A program made the translations under genes and the position numbers. Of a DNA stretch of 12,368 nt, positions 1 to 8,119 are shown piece by piece; the stretch's first letter is position 1, and each line of letters starts with the position of its first letter. The notes under the pieces were generated by a model. That model did no database searches. It saw only the letters and a list, made by a program, of their open reading frames with translations, and was not told where the DNA came from. The DNA comes from Thermoplasmata archaeon. Its GTDB lineage: Archaea > Thermoplasmatota > Thermoplasmata > SG8-5 > JAGLSY01. Location: positions 1-12,368 of the forward strand of contig JAGLQE010000456.1 of NCBI GenBank assembly GCA_023137005.1. The letters are read 5' to 3'.

Positions 1-3000
1 AGACTGGCAAGTATTGTTATTTGCATTGCTATTATCAGAACTGTATAGCAAAATGCCGTACCCGTCATTATTTTCAATGAAATTATTTGTTATGGTATTA
101 TCATCAGAGTTGCGGAGAAACATTCCATTTGCATTTTTTGAAATAATGTTGTCTTTGAGGATATTGTTATAACATCCTTCTATAAGCAATCCATTCTCAT
201 CATTGAATGATATGATATTGTCTGAGAATAAGTTGTAGTTAGAATCAAATATATGAATTCCATTTTGTGCACTCTGGCTCACTTGATTGTTAGTTATTTT
301 ATTGTTTTTAGAAGTCCAGATATAGATGCCTTCTTCTCCGTTGTTCAAGATAATATTGGAGTCTATTGTAATATTATCTGAAACAATGCTCCATATCCCT
401 GAGTATTTATTATCAGAAATATTGTTTTCAGATATGCTGATATTATGAGATTCGAGGATAAATATTCCATAGCTACCACCTGTGATCGTGAAGCCAGTAA
501 TATTCGCCAAATTTGATGTGATATTCACCACATTGCCCATTGTGAAGGGCCAGGGCAGTGGAGGTGTGTCACTGCTGCCATTGATTATTGTATTGTCCCT
601 ATCTTCACCAATGATCGTAAGTGCCTTGTTCATCTCCAGGTTTTCATAGTAGGTGCCAGCTTCCACGGTTATTGTATGCCCGTCTACGGTATCTTTGTCA
701 TCGATCGCTGCCTGGATCTCATCGAACTGCTCTCCTGTATCGGTGTTTTTCACAGGCGCATTGTAAGAACTGCTTCCCAGAGCATATAACTCTCCTTCAT
801 TGGTCCACCCATTTGTTGTAATGAAATATAAGGCACCATCCTTTCCAATGGCAGGGGCCGAAACTACTGAGATATATGATGATAAGCCATAGCTGTGCTT
901 AAGGCTTCCATCTGGATTCAGGGCCAGGAATTCATTGGTCCCCCCGCCTGTGTATATGGTGCCATCACTGCCAATGGCCATCGAAGGAGAGTAAACTCCG
1001 CCTCCATTATAGGTCCATTTACGGGTTCCATCAGGATTAACTGCATAATTTTTACCACTACCACTGACATATATGGTGCCATCAGGACCTGCGATAGGAG
1101 AGGAAGAAATGATAACGGTGTCCATTGTGTGTGTCCATTTTACAGTTCCATTCTGATCAAAGGCAATTAAATTAACACCAGATGTTATGTAAATGGTCCC
1201 GTCTGTGCTGATACACGGCGAATTATAAAATGGGTAGCCAGCGTCATATTCCCACTTCAAATTGCCATTTGGGTCAAAGGCCATGAATTTATCATTGAGC
1301 ACTCCACAGTATATGGTGCCATCTTTACCGATAGCCACAGAGTCTCTGATCGTCCCCTTCAGTCTGTAAAACCATTTCTCTGTTCCGTCAGGGTTGACAG
1401 CAAATATTTTGTCATTATCTGCCCCGAAGTAGATCGTACCGTCCCTTCCTATTGTAGGAGTACGAACGGTCTTCTTTGCATTGAATGTCCATTTAATTGT
1501 GCCATCTGGGTTAAAGGCATAGAGCAGATTGTCAGAACATCCAACATATATTGTGCCGTCCCCGGCTATAGCTGGTGAAGCAGTTATTATGTCACCCAGA
1601 GTTTGGTTCCATTGTAATTTTCCACCAGGGGATATTGCATAGAAGAATTCATCCAGGGTAAAGTATATGGTTCCATCCACGCCTATCGCAGGCGAGGGGC
1701 TTGACCCGCGTGGTCCTCTAAAGCTCCATCTCAAAGTAAGGTCATTGTCACTTGTATCATACGGGCTGGTTGAAGAATGTTCGATATCTCTCAGGAACAT
1801 GGGCCATATGGCCGCACTGGGTTTGCCGAATACCTCCTCTGACAGTGGTCCTTCTGTGAAGCTGTTTACCGCGCTGACCTGGTAGAAATACGAAATATCC
1901 AGTTCCACCGAGGTGTCATGGTAATATAATTGGTTTCCAATGGTATCATGATAGATCGCCTCGCCACTGTTCAGACCCCTGTAGATCGAATAGCTGGTGA
2001 TGGGCAGTCCTCCATCTTGAACCGGAGGAAGCCATGTAACATTGACATAACAATCACCAGCATTGGTTGAGAGATTCAACGGGGCGCTTGGTATGCCGGG
2101 TGTAGCATAGGCCTCATTGGACATTCCCCCCTCTGTGAAAGCATTGACCGCAGCGACCTTGTAATAATATGTCTGGCCATTGGCCACAGCTCCATCATCA
2201 TAATTGAGGACATTGCCGATCATTGTGAGATAGACCTCTCCACCACTCATTGTCCCGCGGTAGATATTATAGTTAGTAATACCGAGTCCCCCATCATCCA
2301 TGGGCGGGTTCCAGGTCAGATGCACGACCGTATCGCCGGGAGTGGCCTGGAGATCCAGTGGAACTGTGGGGATACCAGGGGTCGCATTCACTTCATTGGA
2401 TGGCAATCCTTCTCGCTCGGCATTCACTGCGGTAACATAGTAATAATAGGTCTGACCATTGGTCACGCTGGTGTCATTGAACCAAAGGATATCGCCGATG
2501 GTTGCAAGTAAAACTTCCCCACCACTGCTTGTTCCTCTGTAAATATTATAATTCAGTATCGCAGTCTCTTCTTTTGGGGGGTCCCAGGTGAGGCTTACAA
2601 AACTATCCCCCGCATCTGCAGTGAGATCCTGTGGAGGGCTTGCGAAATACCCGCCTACCTTGAGTGTCGGGTCGCCTATTAAATTCAATGTGTAATATGT
2701 CCAGCGCATCATTCCAATAACCCCCGAGTTCTCCTTTGATCTTTGAAGGGTTCTGCCAATATTTTCAATATTTTCATTGAACAGCACATTGAAGAACTCT
2801 TTATCAAAGGCAATGGATGGTCCAGCTACCGAACCTTGCGTATACCACCCCTCTCTGCTGTTCCCTATAAATGCAACAGCCCCACCATCCGGGTTTGCCA
2901 CCACTCTTTCTGCAATACACTCGGCCCATGTCGAGTCAAAGGCTCCGGCATCACAACATTGGCTGTACCAGATGAAGTATTCGTCATTGGTCAGTGACAT

Positions 3001-4392
3001 GACATCTCCTGTTGTAAGGCCGCCAGCATAGGTGACGGCTCCATGGCCTTTATTATTGATAAAATGCTTTCCAGCATTGATCTCATTTATGATCTGGGTG
3101 CGGCCGAATGTCTCATCTCTCTCATACAATTTTGTAATATTGAACTCAGGGGGAAAGAAGGGCTCAACAGAATCCTTATAATCTCCGCCCCATGTTGGAT
3201 AACTATCAAGGTTTTCTCCAATGAACAATGCATCGTCATAATAATCTATTCCAGCGCTCCTTGTTTCATAAGCAATGGTCTTGTTCACGAATGCTATAAT
3301 ATCTGTGATCGTGCTGGCTGGAGCCCGGCCAACATTGACCTCCGCATACAGATCATCCTCTCCAATCTCGCCCCAGTATTCATCTCCATCTTCATTCCAT
3401 GTGCCATCAAGCCCAGCATAATAGAGGTCTGCTGGAATGTCATATACTTCGCCACCACCAAATATAAAATGCAAATTTCTGTGAGGCACGAATTCGATAT
3501 CTCCTCCCAACAATACATATTCAATACTCCAATTGAGATAAGCATCTGTGATAAAATTCCTTATCTTCTCCTGGGTGTCTGCGCCGGAATAGTTGGTCTG
3601 GATGTTCTGAACAGTTTCTATGGCGGTCTTAATGCCAACACTGTTCTTCCAATCAATAAGAGGCTGGAACTCGGGTACAAATGAATCATCTGTGATGATC
3701 ACATAATCATAATCACCGGGATCCAGATCAAGGGTCTCCTGCATACCGTCATAGGATGAAATGCTGGTTGTGGTGTCAACCATGCCCATCAAATACTGCC
3801 GATCCTCCGGAAGGCCTCTGAACATCTTATTGATAGTTTTGTCTGTTGAGGGTCTTGTGGTTATGGACACTTCTATGGTCTCAAAGTATGATAATTTTCC
3901 TTCATTGGTGTAATATTTCACTGGAAAGAGGTTCACGGGCAATATGGAATAGCCACGATAGCTCACAATATCTAAAACCTCAAGAACTTCAGGTGGATAT
4001 GTTGCTGGAACTTCTTCTTCTACTATCTCAAAGATCGGCCCAGTAGTTCCTGTGGGGATCGGCATTGGATATATCTCAATGTCATGTGTGCCGTCTATGA
4101 TGATCTCATTTGAATAAGAGATCGCAACCTCATCAAGCTCTTCACCAAAGGGAAGCAATATATTTACTGGCTCATAGGGGAGGATGGGCATGAATTCCCT
4201 GTAGAACATCTGCAATTCTCCCATTGATACACTATTGGCTCCACCTGAAGAAATAATAATTGGGACCTGATATTCTTTGATGACCTCTATTGATATTTGG
4301 CTCTTAGAGGTCTGGCTTTTTACCTCTGTTGCCCCACCCAGCATTATAGCTATGAATAAGAATGCTATCAATATGCCATATAATTTCTTCAT
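1..4392 (-). CDS. Secreted multi-domain gingipain-type (C25) cysteine peptidase with FN3, PQQ-like propeller and NosD-type beta-helix; C-terminus cut by window edge
   Basis: The frame is open without a stop from 4392 to base 1 (1,464 codons) and continues outside the window. Residues 1-26 are a signal peptide (MKK, then a hydrophobic stretch to MLGGA). A propeptide-like region follows to about 225. The C25 peptidase fold spans about 227-575: it opens with DYDYVIITDD, contains VLLGGD and VGRAP, and has the His of NKGHG (H450) and the Cys pair of SQCCDAG (C479/C480), a spacing like that of the gingipain His/Cys dyad. Three FN3 domains lie near 585-672, 674-764 and 766-860, sharing YxIYRG and SYFYQVSAVN-like strands. 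A PQQ-like propeller with eight DGTIY/DGALY repeats covers 863-1205. From about 1220 there are NosD/CASH right-handed beta-helix repeats rich in N-x-I and GI. The predicted role is extracellular proteolysis. Start choice: ATG 4392 gives the classic MKK signal; an in-frame ATG at 4401 would add three residues, with GAGG only 2 bases upstream of it. Confidence 0.93.
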   Translation of the reverse strand, partial: MKKLYGILIAFLFIAIMLGGATEVKSQTSKSQISIEVIKEYQVPIIISSGGANSVSMGELQMFYREFMPILPYEPVNILLPFGEELDEVAISYSNEIIIDGTHDIEIYPMPIPTGTTGPIFEIVEEEVPATYPPEVLEVLDIVSYRGYSILPVNLFPVKYYTNEGKLSYFETIEVSITTRPSTDKTINKMFRGLPEDRQYLMGMVDTTTSISSYDGMQETLDLDPGDYDYVIITDDSFVPEFQPLIDWKNSVGIKTAIETVQNIQTNYSGADTQEKIRNFITDAYLNWSIEYVLLGGDIEFVPHRNLHFIFGGGEVYDIPADLYYAGLDGTWNEDGDEYWGEIGEDDLYAEVNVGRAPASTITDIIAFVNKTIAYETRSAGIDYYDDALFIGENLDSYPTWGGDYKDSVEPFFPPEFNITKLYERDETFGRTQIINEINAGKHFINNKGHGAVTYAGGLTTGDVMSLTNDEYFIWYSQCCDAGAFDSTWAECIAERVVANPDGGAVAFIGNSREGWYTQGSVAGPSIAFDKEFFNVLFNENIENIGRTLQRSKENSGVIGMMRWTYYTLNLIGDPTLKVGGYFASPPQDLTADAGDSFVSLTWDPPKEETAILNYNIYRGTSSGGEVLLATIGDILWFNDTSVTNGQTYYYYVTAVNAEREGLPSNEVNATPGIPTVPLDLQATPGDTVVHLTWNPPMDDGGLGITNYNIYRGTMSGGEVYLTMIGNVLNYDDGAVANGQTYYYKVAAVNAFTEGGMSNEAYATPGIPSAPLNLSTNAGDCYVNVTWLPPVQDGGLPITSYSIYRGLNSGEAIYHDTIGNQLYYHDTSVELDISYFYQVSAVNSFTEGPLSEEVFGKPSAAIWPMFLRDIEHSSTSPYDTSDNDLTLRWSFRGPRGSSPSPAIGVDGTIYFTLDEFFYAISPGGKLQWNQTLGDIITASPAIAGDGTIYVGCSDNLLYAFNPDGTIKWTFNAKKTVRTPTIGRDGTIYFGADNDKIFAVNPDGTEKWFYRLKGTIRDSVAIGKDGTIYCGVLNDKFMAFDPNGNLKWEYDAGYPFYNSPCISTDGTIYITSGVNLIAFDQNGTVKWTHTMDTVIISSSPIAGPDGTIYVSGSGKNYAVNPDGTRKWTYNGGGVYSPSMAIGSDGTIYTGGGTNEFLALNPDGSLKHSYGLSSYISVVSAPAIGKDGALYFITTNGWTNEGELYALGSSSYNAPVKNTDTGEQFDEIQAAIDDKDTVDGHTITVEAGTYYENLEMNKALTIIGEDRDNTIINGSSDTPPLPWPFTMGNVVNITSNLANITGFTITGGSYGIFILESHNISISENNISDNKYSGIWSIVSDNITIDSNIILNNGEEGIYIWTSKNNKITNNQVSQSAQNGIHIFDSNYNLFSDNIISFNDENGLLIEGCYNNILKDNIISKNANGMFLRNSDDNTITNNFIENNDGYGILLYSSDNSNANNNTCQS

Positions 4393-4403
4393 ATGCAACA
4401 TTT

Positions 4404-4451
4404 CCTCTATCTAAAAAGATAAATATCATTTTTTATTACTTAAGTATATTT
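4404..4451 (-). promoter_or_regulatory. Probable promoter and leader of the secreted C25 peptidase gene
   Basis: On the minus strand two TATA-like elements are visible. ATATTTAT at 4426-4419 would place transcription start near 4396, almost at ATG 4392. AAATATAC at 4451-4444 would give a leader of about 20-30 bases carrying GAGG at 4407-4404. The sequence does not decide between them. The 96-base space between this gene and the Sir2 stop is AT-rich and holds no other gene. Confidence 0.4.
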
Positions 4452-4488
4452 GATATAATCCCGACTTATACACCAATACACCATTGTT

Positions 4489-5226
4489 TCAACCCTTTTG
4501 AACAACCTCATTCCACAATGCCGGCAGCACATCTCCGGCCTTGCCGAGCAATGTGAAGTCCGCGATCTGCGATATCGGAGTTCTTTCAATATTGATCTCC
4601 ACCACCATGGCACCAGCTGCCTGAGCGATCATGGGGAATGATGCCACGGGATAAACATAGCCAGAGGTTCCTATCACGATAAGAACATCACATTCCTGGA
4701 TGGCCTTTTCTGCCCTTAATAGCCCTTCAATTGGAAGCGACTCACCGAACCACACGATATCCGGTCTCAGCATGGCCCCGCAATTGCATTTTGGTGGAAG
4801 CTGGGTAATAGGATTCTCCTCTAAATAAGAGGTCTCACACCCTCCGGTGCATCTCGCCCTCCAGATATTGCCGTGGATCTCCACCACATTCCGGGAACCA
4901 GCTTTTCTGTGTAGCCCGTCCACATTCTGCGTGATGAGAAGGAATTCGGGGTATTCCCCCTCCATCATGGCGATGACATCATGTCCTGGATTGGGCTCTG
5001 CCTTGCCTATCAACTGCCTGCGCCAGTCATACCATTCCCACACCAATTCCGGGTTGGAATAGAAAGCTTCGGGGGTGGCCAGTTCCTCCGCCCGGTACTT
5101 CTTCCAGAGCCCATCCTCGCCCCTGAAGGTGGGAATACCGCTCTCCGCAGATATGCCGGAACCTGTGACGATGACGATCCTGGTGGCCTGCTGGAGGGTG
5201 GCTATGAGCTTCGGTTCAAAACCCAT
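4489..5226 (-). CDS. cobB: Sir2-family NAD-dependent protein deacylase, class III (CobB/SIRT5-like)
   Basis: This 245-residue sirtuin removes acyl groups from lysines using NAD+, releasing nicotinamide and O-acyl-ADP-ribose, in the cytoplasm. Visible motifs in order: NAD-binding TGSGISAESG with PTFRG (residues 21-36), TQNVDGLH (99-106), catalytic H118 in EIHGN, zinc cysteines C126, C130, C147 and C149, then VWFGE and the GTSGYVYP loop. Y66 and R69 in YDWRR match the YxxR pair that in SIRT5 and CobB binds acidic acyl groups, so desuccinylase/demalonylase activity is possible besides deacetylation. Start: TTG 5232 abuts the upstream stop. ATG 5226 has GGAAGTGA ending 6 bases before it and is preferred. 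It sits 6 bases after the radical SAM gene and is probably cotranscribed. Confidence 0.93.
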   Translation of the reverse strand: MGFEPKLIATLQQATRIVIVTGSGISAESGIPTFRGEDGLWKKYRAEELATPEAFYSNPELVWEWYDWRRQLIGKAEPNPGHDVIAMMEGEYPEFLLITQNVDGLHRKAGSRNVVEIHGNIWRARCTGGCETSYLEENPITQLPPKCNCGAMLRPDIVWFGESLPIEGLLRAEKAIQECDVLIVIGTSGYVYPVASFPMIAQAAGAMVVEINIERTPISQIADFTLLGKAGDVLPALWNEVVQKG

Positions 5227-5232
5227 GCCCAA

Positions 5233-6246
5233 TCACTTCCCCAACGGGTCCAGCACCAGATTAAGGTCTTCCCCACAGTTCTTGCACTTCCCATTATCGT
5301 GCTTGATCCTCATAATATGATACCCGATGCGCTTGATCGCTATCTGGCCGCACTCGGGGCAAAAGGTGTGCTCCTCTTCCCTGCTGGGTACATTGCCCAG
5401 ATAGACGAACTTAATTCCCTTCTCCTTGGCAATGGCATGAGCTTTCTCCAGGGTCTTGGTGGGGGTCCTTGCAATGTCCATTACCTTGTAATCCGGGTGG
5501 AATGCTGAAAAGTGAATGGGAGTCTCGGGCCCGAGATCATCGATCACCCAGTCGCAGTATCTTTTAATATCTGCAGGATCGTCATTCCTTCCTGGTATTA
5601 TGAGCATGGCCAGCTCGATGTGGATGTCCAGCTCCTTTGCCAGGACACAGGTATCCAGAACTGGTTGGAGGTGGGCCTTGGAGTATTTCAGGTAAAATTC
5701 ATCAGTGAAGGCCTTGACATCGATGTTCATGGCATCCAGGTGTGGCCCGATCTCTCTGAGGGCCTCCTCGGTCATGTAGCCATTGGTCACGTAGCTTGTC
5801 GCGATGCCAGCCTTGTGGGCCTGGATACAGCTGTCCATATTGAACTCGAACCAGATGGTGGGCTCATTGTAGGTCCATGAAACACTCTGGCAATCATGTT
5901 TTTGAGCAAGTAGTGGAACCTCGACCGGAGTCACCTGCTTCAATCCACGCTTGCTGAATTCCTGAGAGATGGTGAAGTTCTGGCAAAAGTCACATTGTAG
6001 ATTGCAACCTATGCTTCCAAAGGAATAGGCTCGTGTGCCTGGCATGAAGTGGTTGAAGGGCTTTTTCTCAATGGGATCCGAACCCATGGACGAGATCTGG
6101 CCATAGGTACTGGCCATCAAAGTTCCTTTCTCATTCCTTCTGACCCCGCATATTCCGGTCCTCCTTTCTCCGATGATGCACCTGTGGGCGCAGAGACTGC
6201 ACTCCACTTTTCCACCATCCAGTGGTTTCCATTGTCTGGCTTCCAT
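5233..6246 (-). CDS. AmmeMemoRadiSam system radical SAM enzyme (PflA-like)
   Basis: A 337-residue radical SAM protein of the pyruvate-formate-lyase-activating-enzyme-like group. The N-terminus has a four-cysteine cluster (C16, C19, C23, C33; CSLCAHRC then GICGVR). The radical SAM signature CNLQCDFC (C81, C85, C88) binds the 4Fe-4S cluster that cleaves S-adenosylmethionine. The C-terminus has two CxxC pairs (C296/C299 and C321/C324), likely a zinc ribbon. Order and length fit the family usually found with AMMECR1 and Memo proteins, whose physiological role is unsettled; neither partner is in this window. ATG 6246 is preceded by a purine-rich GGGGGAAA with about 7 bases spacing. It starts 27 bases after the thiL stop, so it is probably in an operon with thiL and the sirtuin. 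Confidence 0.92.
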   Translation of the reverse strand: MEARQWKPLDGGKVECSLCAHRCIIGERRTGICGVRRNEKGTLMASTYGQISSMGSDPIEKKPFNHFMPGTRAYSFGSIGCNLQCDFCQNFTISQEFSKRGLKQVTPVEVPLLAQKHDCQSVSWTYNEPTIWFEFNMDSCIQAHKAGIATSYVTNGYMTEEALREIGPHLDAMNIDVKAFTDEFYLKYSKAHLQPVLDTCVLAKELDIHIELAMLIIPGRNDDPADIKRYCDWVIDDLGPETPIHFSAFHPDYKVMDIARTPTKTLEKAHAIAKEKGIKFVYLGNVPSREEEHTFCPECGQIAIKRIGYHIMRIKHDNGKCKNCGEDLNLVLDPLGK

Positions 6247-6273
6247 TATATTTCCCCCGGTATTATTATGATA

Positions 6274-7221
6274 TTACCCGTCATCAGCCCGCCTCCTGAA
6301 ATGCTCATATCCTCTATCTTCCAGAACATGCTGGCCATCATCATCCGTGATAAGGACATCTTGTCCATCCGTCACTGTTCCGATGGCAGTTATCTTCAGA
6401 CCACCCAGACCTGTTGACATCAGGCTATTGGCCTTTCCTGGGTCTACGGTGAATAATAATTCAAATTCTCCCCCCAGATGCAGACATTTTTCTTTATCCT
6501 CATCCGAGAGACCTCCGATGAAGGGAATGCTATCCATCTCTATCTCGAAGCCCACCTCACCAGCCTTCCGCAGGTGGTGGAGAGAAGTGCTCAATCCATC
6601 CGATAGGTCGATGCACGATGTCACGGCCCCGCTCTGTGCCAGTATCTGCCCCTCCCGCACTCTGGGGTCCACTTTTAACAGTGATTCTATATCCCATTCC
6701 GCCCTGGTATTGTACCAGCCTAATTGGTTACCCAACTCCCCGGTAAGGAAGACGATATCCCCTGGCCTGGCTCCCTTTCTCTGCATGACGTCCTTCTTTC
6801 CAACAAGACCCAATGCTGTTCCCGTGATGGAGATGGTGGGATTTTCTTTTGTATCGCCACCCAACACCTTGGCCCCATGAGCTTTACAGCAATCCTCCAT
6901 TCCTCTGGCGATCTCGTCGAGGAAGTCCATGTCCATGTCCGGCGGAAGTCCCAATGCGAATAGAAGTCCGAGAGGGAAACCTCCCATACTGGCTATGTCA
7001 CTGAGATTGATGGCCGTCGCATACCATCCGATCAACCAACCGGATGTTCCCTCTGGTATGTGTGTGTCCTGATTGATCATATCACTGGTGGCAAGGAGAT
7101 ATTCTCTGCCCATGTCCACCATGGCGCAGTCATCCCCTATCATGAGCTGACCATCTGGATCGAATCTTTGAAGAAGTATCCTGATAGCCTCCTTTTCCCC
7201 CATGTCTCTGAGCTTGCTCAT
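6274..7221 (-). CDS. thiL: Thiamine-monophosphate kinase
   Basis: This 315-residue enzyme phosphorylates thiamine monophosphate to thiamine diphosphate with ATP, the last step of cofactor synthesis. It shows the AIRS/PurM-like ThiL motifs: metal/ATP-binding GDD at 29-31, TSD at 45-47, INLSDIASMGG at 71-81, GGDT at 121-124, RPGDIVFLTGELG in the C-terminal half and the IDLSDGLS loop at 205-212. The frame is open upstream to an ATG at 7269, but those 16 residues do not look like a ThiL N-terminus. MSKLRDMGEKEAI from ATG 7221 does, and it has a TATA box at the right distance for a leaderless message. It is first in a cluster with the radical SAM enzyme and the sirtuin. Confidence 0.94.
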   Translation of the reverse strand: MSKLRDMGEKEAIRILLQRFDPDGQLMIGDDCAMVDMGREYLLATSDMINQDTHIPEGTSGWLIGWYATAINLSDIASMGGFPLGLLFALGLPPDMDMDFLDEIARGMEDCCKAHGAKVLGGDTKENPTISITGTALGLVGKKDVMQRKGARPGDIVFLTGELGNQLGWYNTRAEWDIESLLKVDPRVREGQILAQSGAVTSCIDLSDGLSTSLHHLRKAGEVGFEIEMDSIPFIGGLSDEDKEKCLHLGGEFELLFTVDPGKANSLMSTGLGGLKITAIGTVTDGQDVLITDDDGQHVLEDRGYEHFRRRADDG

Positions 7222-7243
7222 CGGTTCGTAAATACGAATGAAT

Positions 7244-7251
7244 GATAAAAT
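7244..7251 (-). promoter_or_regulatory. TATA-like box of thiL
   Basis: ATTTTATC on the minus strand is centred about 27 bases upstream of ATG 7221. No Shine-Dalgarno precedes that ATG, so a leaderless transcript beginning at or next to the start codon is inferred. Confidence 0.5.
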
Positions 7252-7315
7252 GATTATGCCATGTTTCAAGGTTTGGTTATGAGCATGGTCGATCTATATG
7301 AGGATAGATTGGCGA

Positions 7316-8005
7316 TCACTGTATCCTGGCCAGCCCCTTGCGATATATGACGACCTCGGCTATGTACTTCCCATCAATGACATTCACGTTCTTTATCTCC
7401 GCATTCAATTTTTTATTGAGGGTGAAGGAAAAATCATTGAATTCCTTGACCTGTGAGAATTCCAGTATTAGAACTATTTTGCTCTTGATCTTCTTCTGAA
7501 GGGCATCCAGCCTATTTATTGCGGCGGCAGCACTGAGAGCCACCTGATGGTTCTGCCTGCACTTGAACACACATTTATCATAACCCTGGGCAATTGTCTG
7601 CACCCTCTCGATGATGAACTTCTCGCACTTGACAGTGTGGAGCATGGACTCGATCCAACCCTGTGTTATCTCACATACGAACGGCTCCAACCTTGCAGCC
7701 TCCAGAAGGTGGCATTCATGGATCTGGATGAGCATATCATCGCCTTGCTGGTCGCAGGTGATCTTGGGTCCACCACTCTTCTTTATGGTCTGACAAATAT
7801 CTGAAACATCGACAGATCCTTCCCCTCCATCATTGCTGGGAGATTCAATTCCCATCATTGTCATCATCTTTTCCCCCAATCTCTTCCTGGCAGCATGGCA
7901 TACGAAATCTCGAGTTCCCTTACCCATCTCGTCCCTGAGTTCGGTTATTATGGAGCTCAATGCCAGTTTGGTATATAGTTCACATATCGATTCACTTTCT
8001 GCCAT
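7316..8005 (-). CDS. Cysteine-rich protein of unknown function, possible V4R-like domain
   Basis: A 229-residue soluble protein that I do not recognise with certainty. The first 50 residues look helical. A 55-65 segment is rich in Gly, Ser and Asp and may be a linker. Nine cysteines are present (8, 36, 71, 84, 98, 111, 127, 145, 149). The stretch ERVQTIAQGYDKCVF (133-147) resembles the end of V4R (4-vinyl-reductase-like) domains, where E...C.A.GD..C.F is usual; the middle Cys is Thr here, at 137. PFVCEITQGWIESML (108-122) would match the preceding helix. The last 65 residues look alpha/beta and are basic. If the assignment holds, it binds a small hydrophobic ligand or metal, perhaps as a sensor. 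ATG 8005 is chosen over TTG 8011 because a TATA box lies 28 bases upstream of it. Confidence 0.7.
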   Translation of the reverse strand: MAESESICELYTKLALSSIITELRDEMGKGTRDFVCHAARKRLGEKMMTMMGIESPSNDGGEGSVDVSDICQTIKKSGGPKITCDQQGDDMLIQIHECHLLEAARLEPFVCEITQGWIESMLHTVKCEKFIIERVQTIAQGYDKCVFKCRQNHQVALSAAAAINRLDALQKKIKSKIVLILEFSQVKEFNDFSFTLNKKLNAEIKNVNVIDGKYIAEVVIYRKGLARIQ

Positions 8006-8028
8006 GCGCAATTATCGTGCTGGTGTCT

Positions 8029-8036
8029 ATTATAAA
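8029..8036 (-). promoter_or_regulatory. TATA-like box of the cysteine-rich protein gene
   Basis: TTTATAAT on the minus strand is centred about 28 bases before ATG 8005, with no Shine-Dalgarno between. It is half of a divergent promoter pair with the box at 8089-8096. Confidence 0.55.
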
Positions 8037-8088
8037 CCCGACCTGCCAATATCATAATTGAAAGTATAGTGGTATTCGTGTGCGCAAC

Positions 8089-8096
8089 TATAAATA
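8089..8096 (+). promoter_or_regulatory. TATA-like box of the YkgJ-like membrane protein gene
   Basis: TATAAATA is centred about 27 bases before ATG 8120. This spacing decides between the in-frame starts at 8069 (GTG), 8108 (ATG) and 8120 (ATG) in favour of 8120. The first two would start upstream of, or too close to, the box. Confidence 0.55.
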
Positions 8097-8119
8097 AATA
8101 TCTGGCTATGATCGTCCAG

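Noticed and set aside
1980..2640. DNA tandem repeat over the FN3 region
   Set aside because: The similarity is explained by paralogous FN3 domains; it is protein-level and not near-identical at DNA level.
3043..3684. 213-codon open frame on the plus strand
   Set aside because: It lies antisense inside the peptidase gene, whose minus frame gives clear family motifs throughout.
7222..7269. N-terminal extension of ThiL from ATG 7269
   Set aside because: The extra residues do not match ThiL N-termini, and the TATA box would fall inside the coding region.
8069..8119. GTG 8069 or ATG 8108 as start of the YkgJ-like gene
   Set aside because: The TATA box at 8089-8096 lies within or too near them; ATG 8120 is at the right distance.
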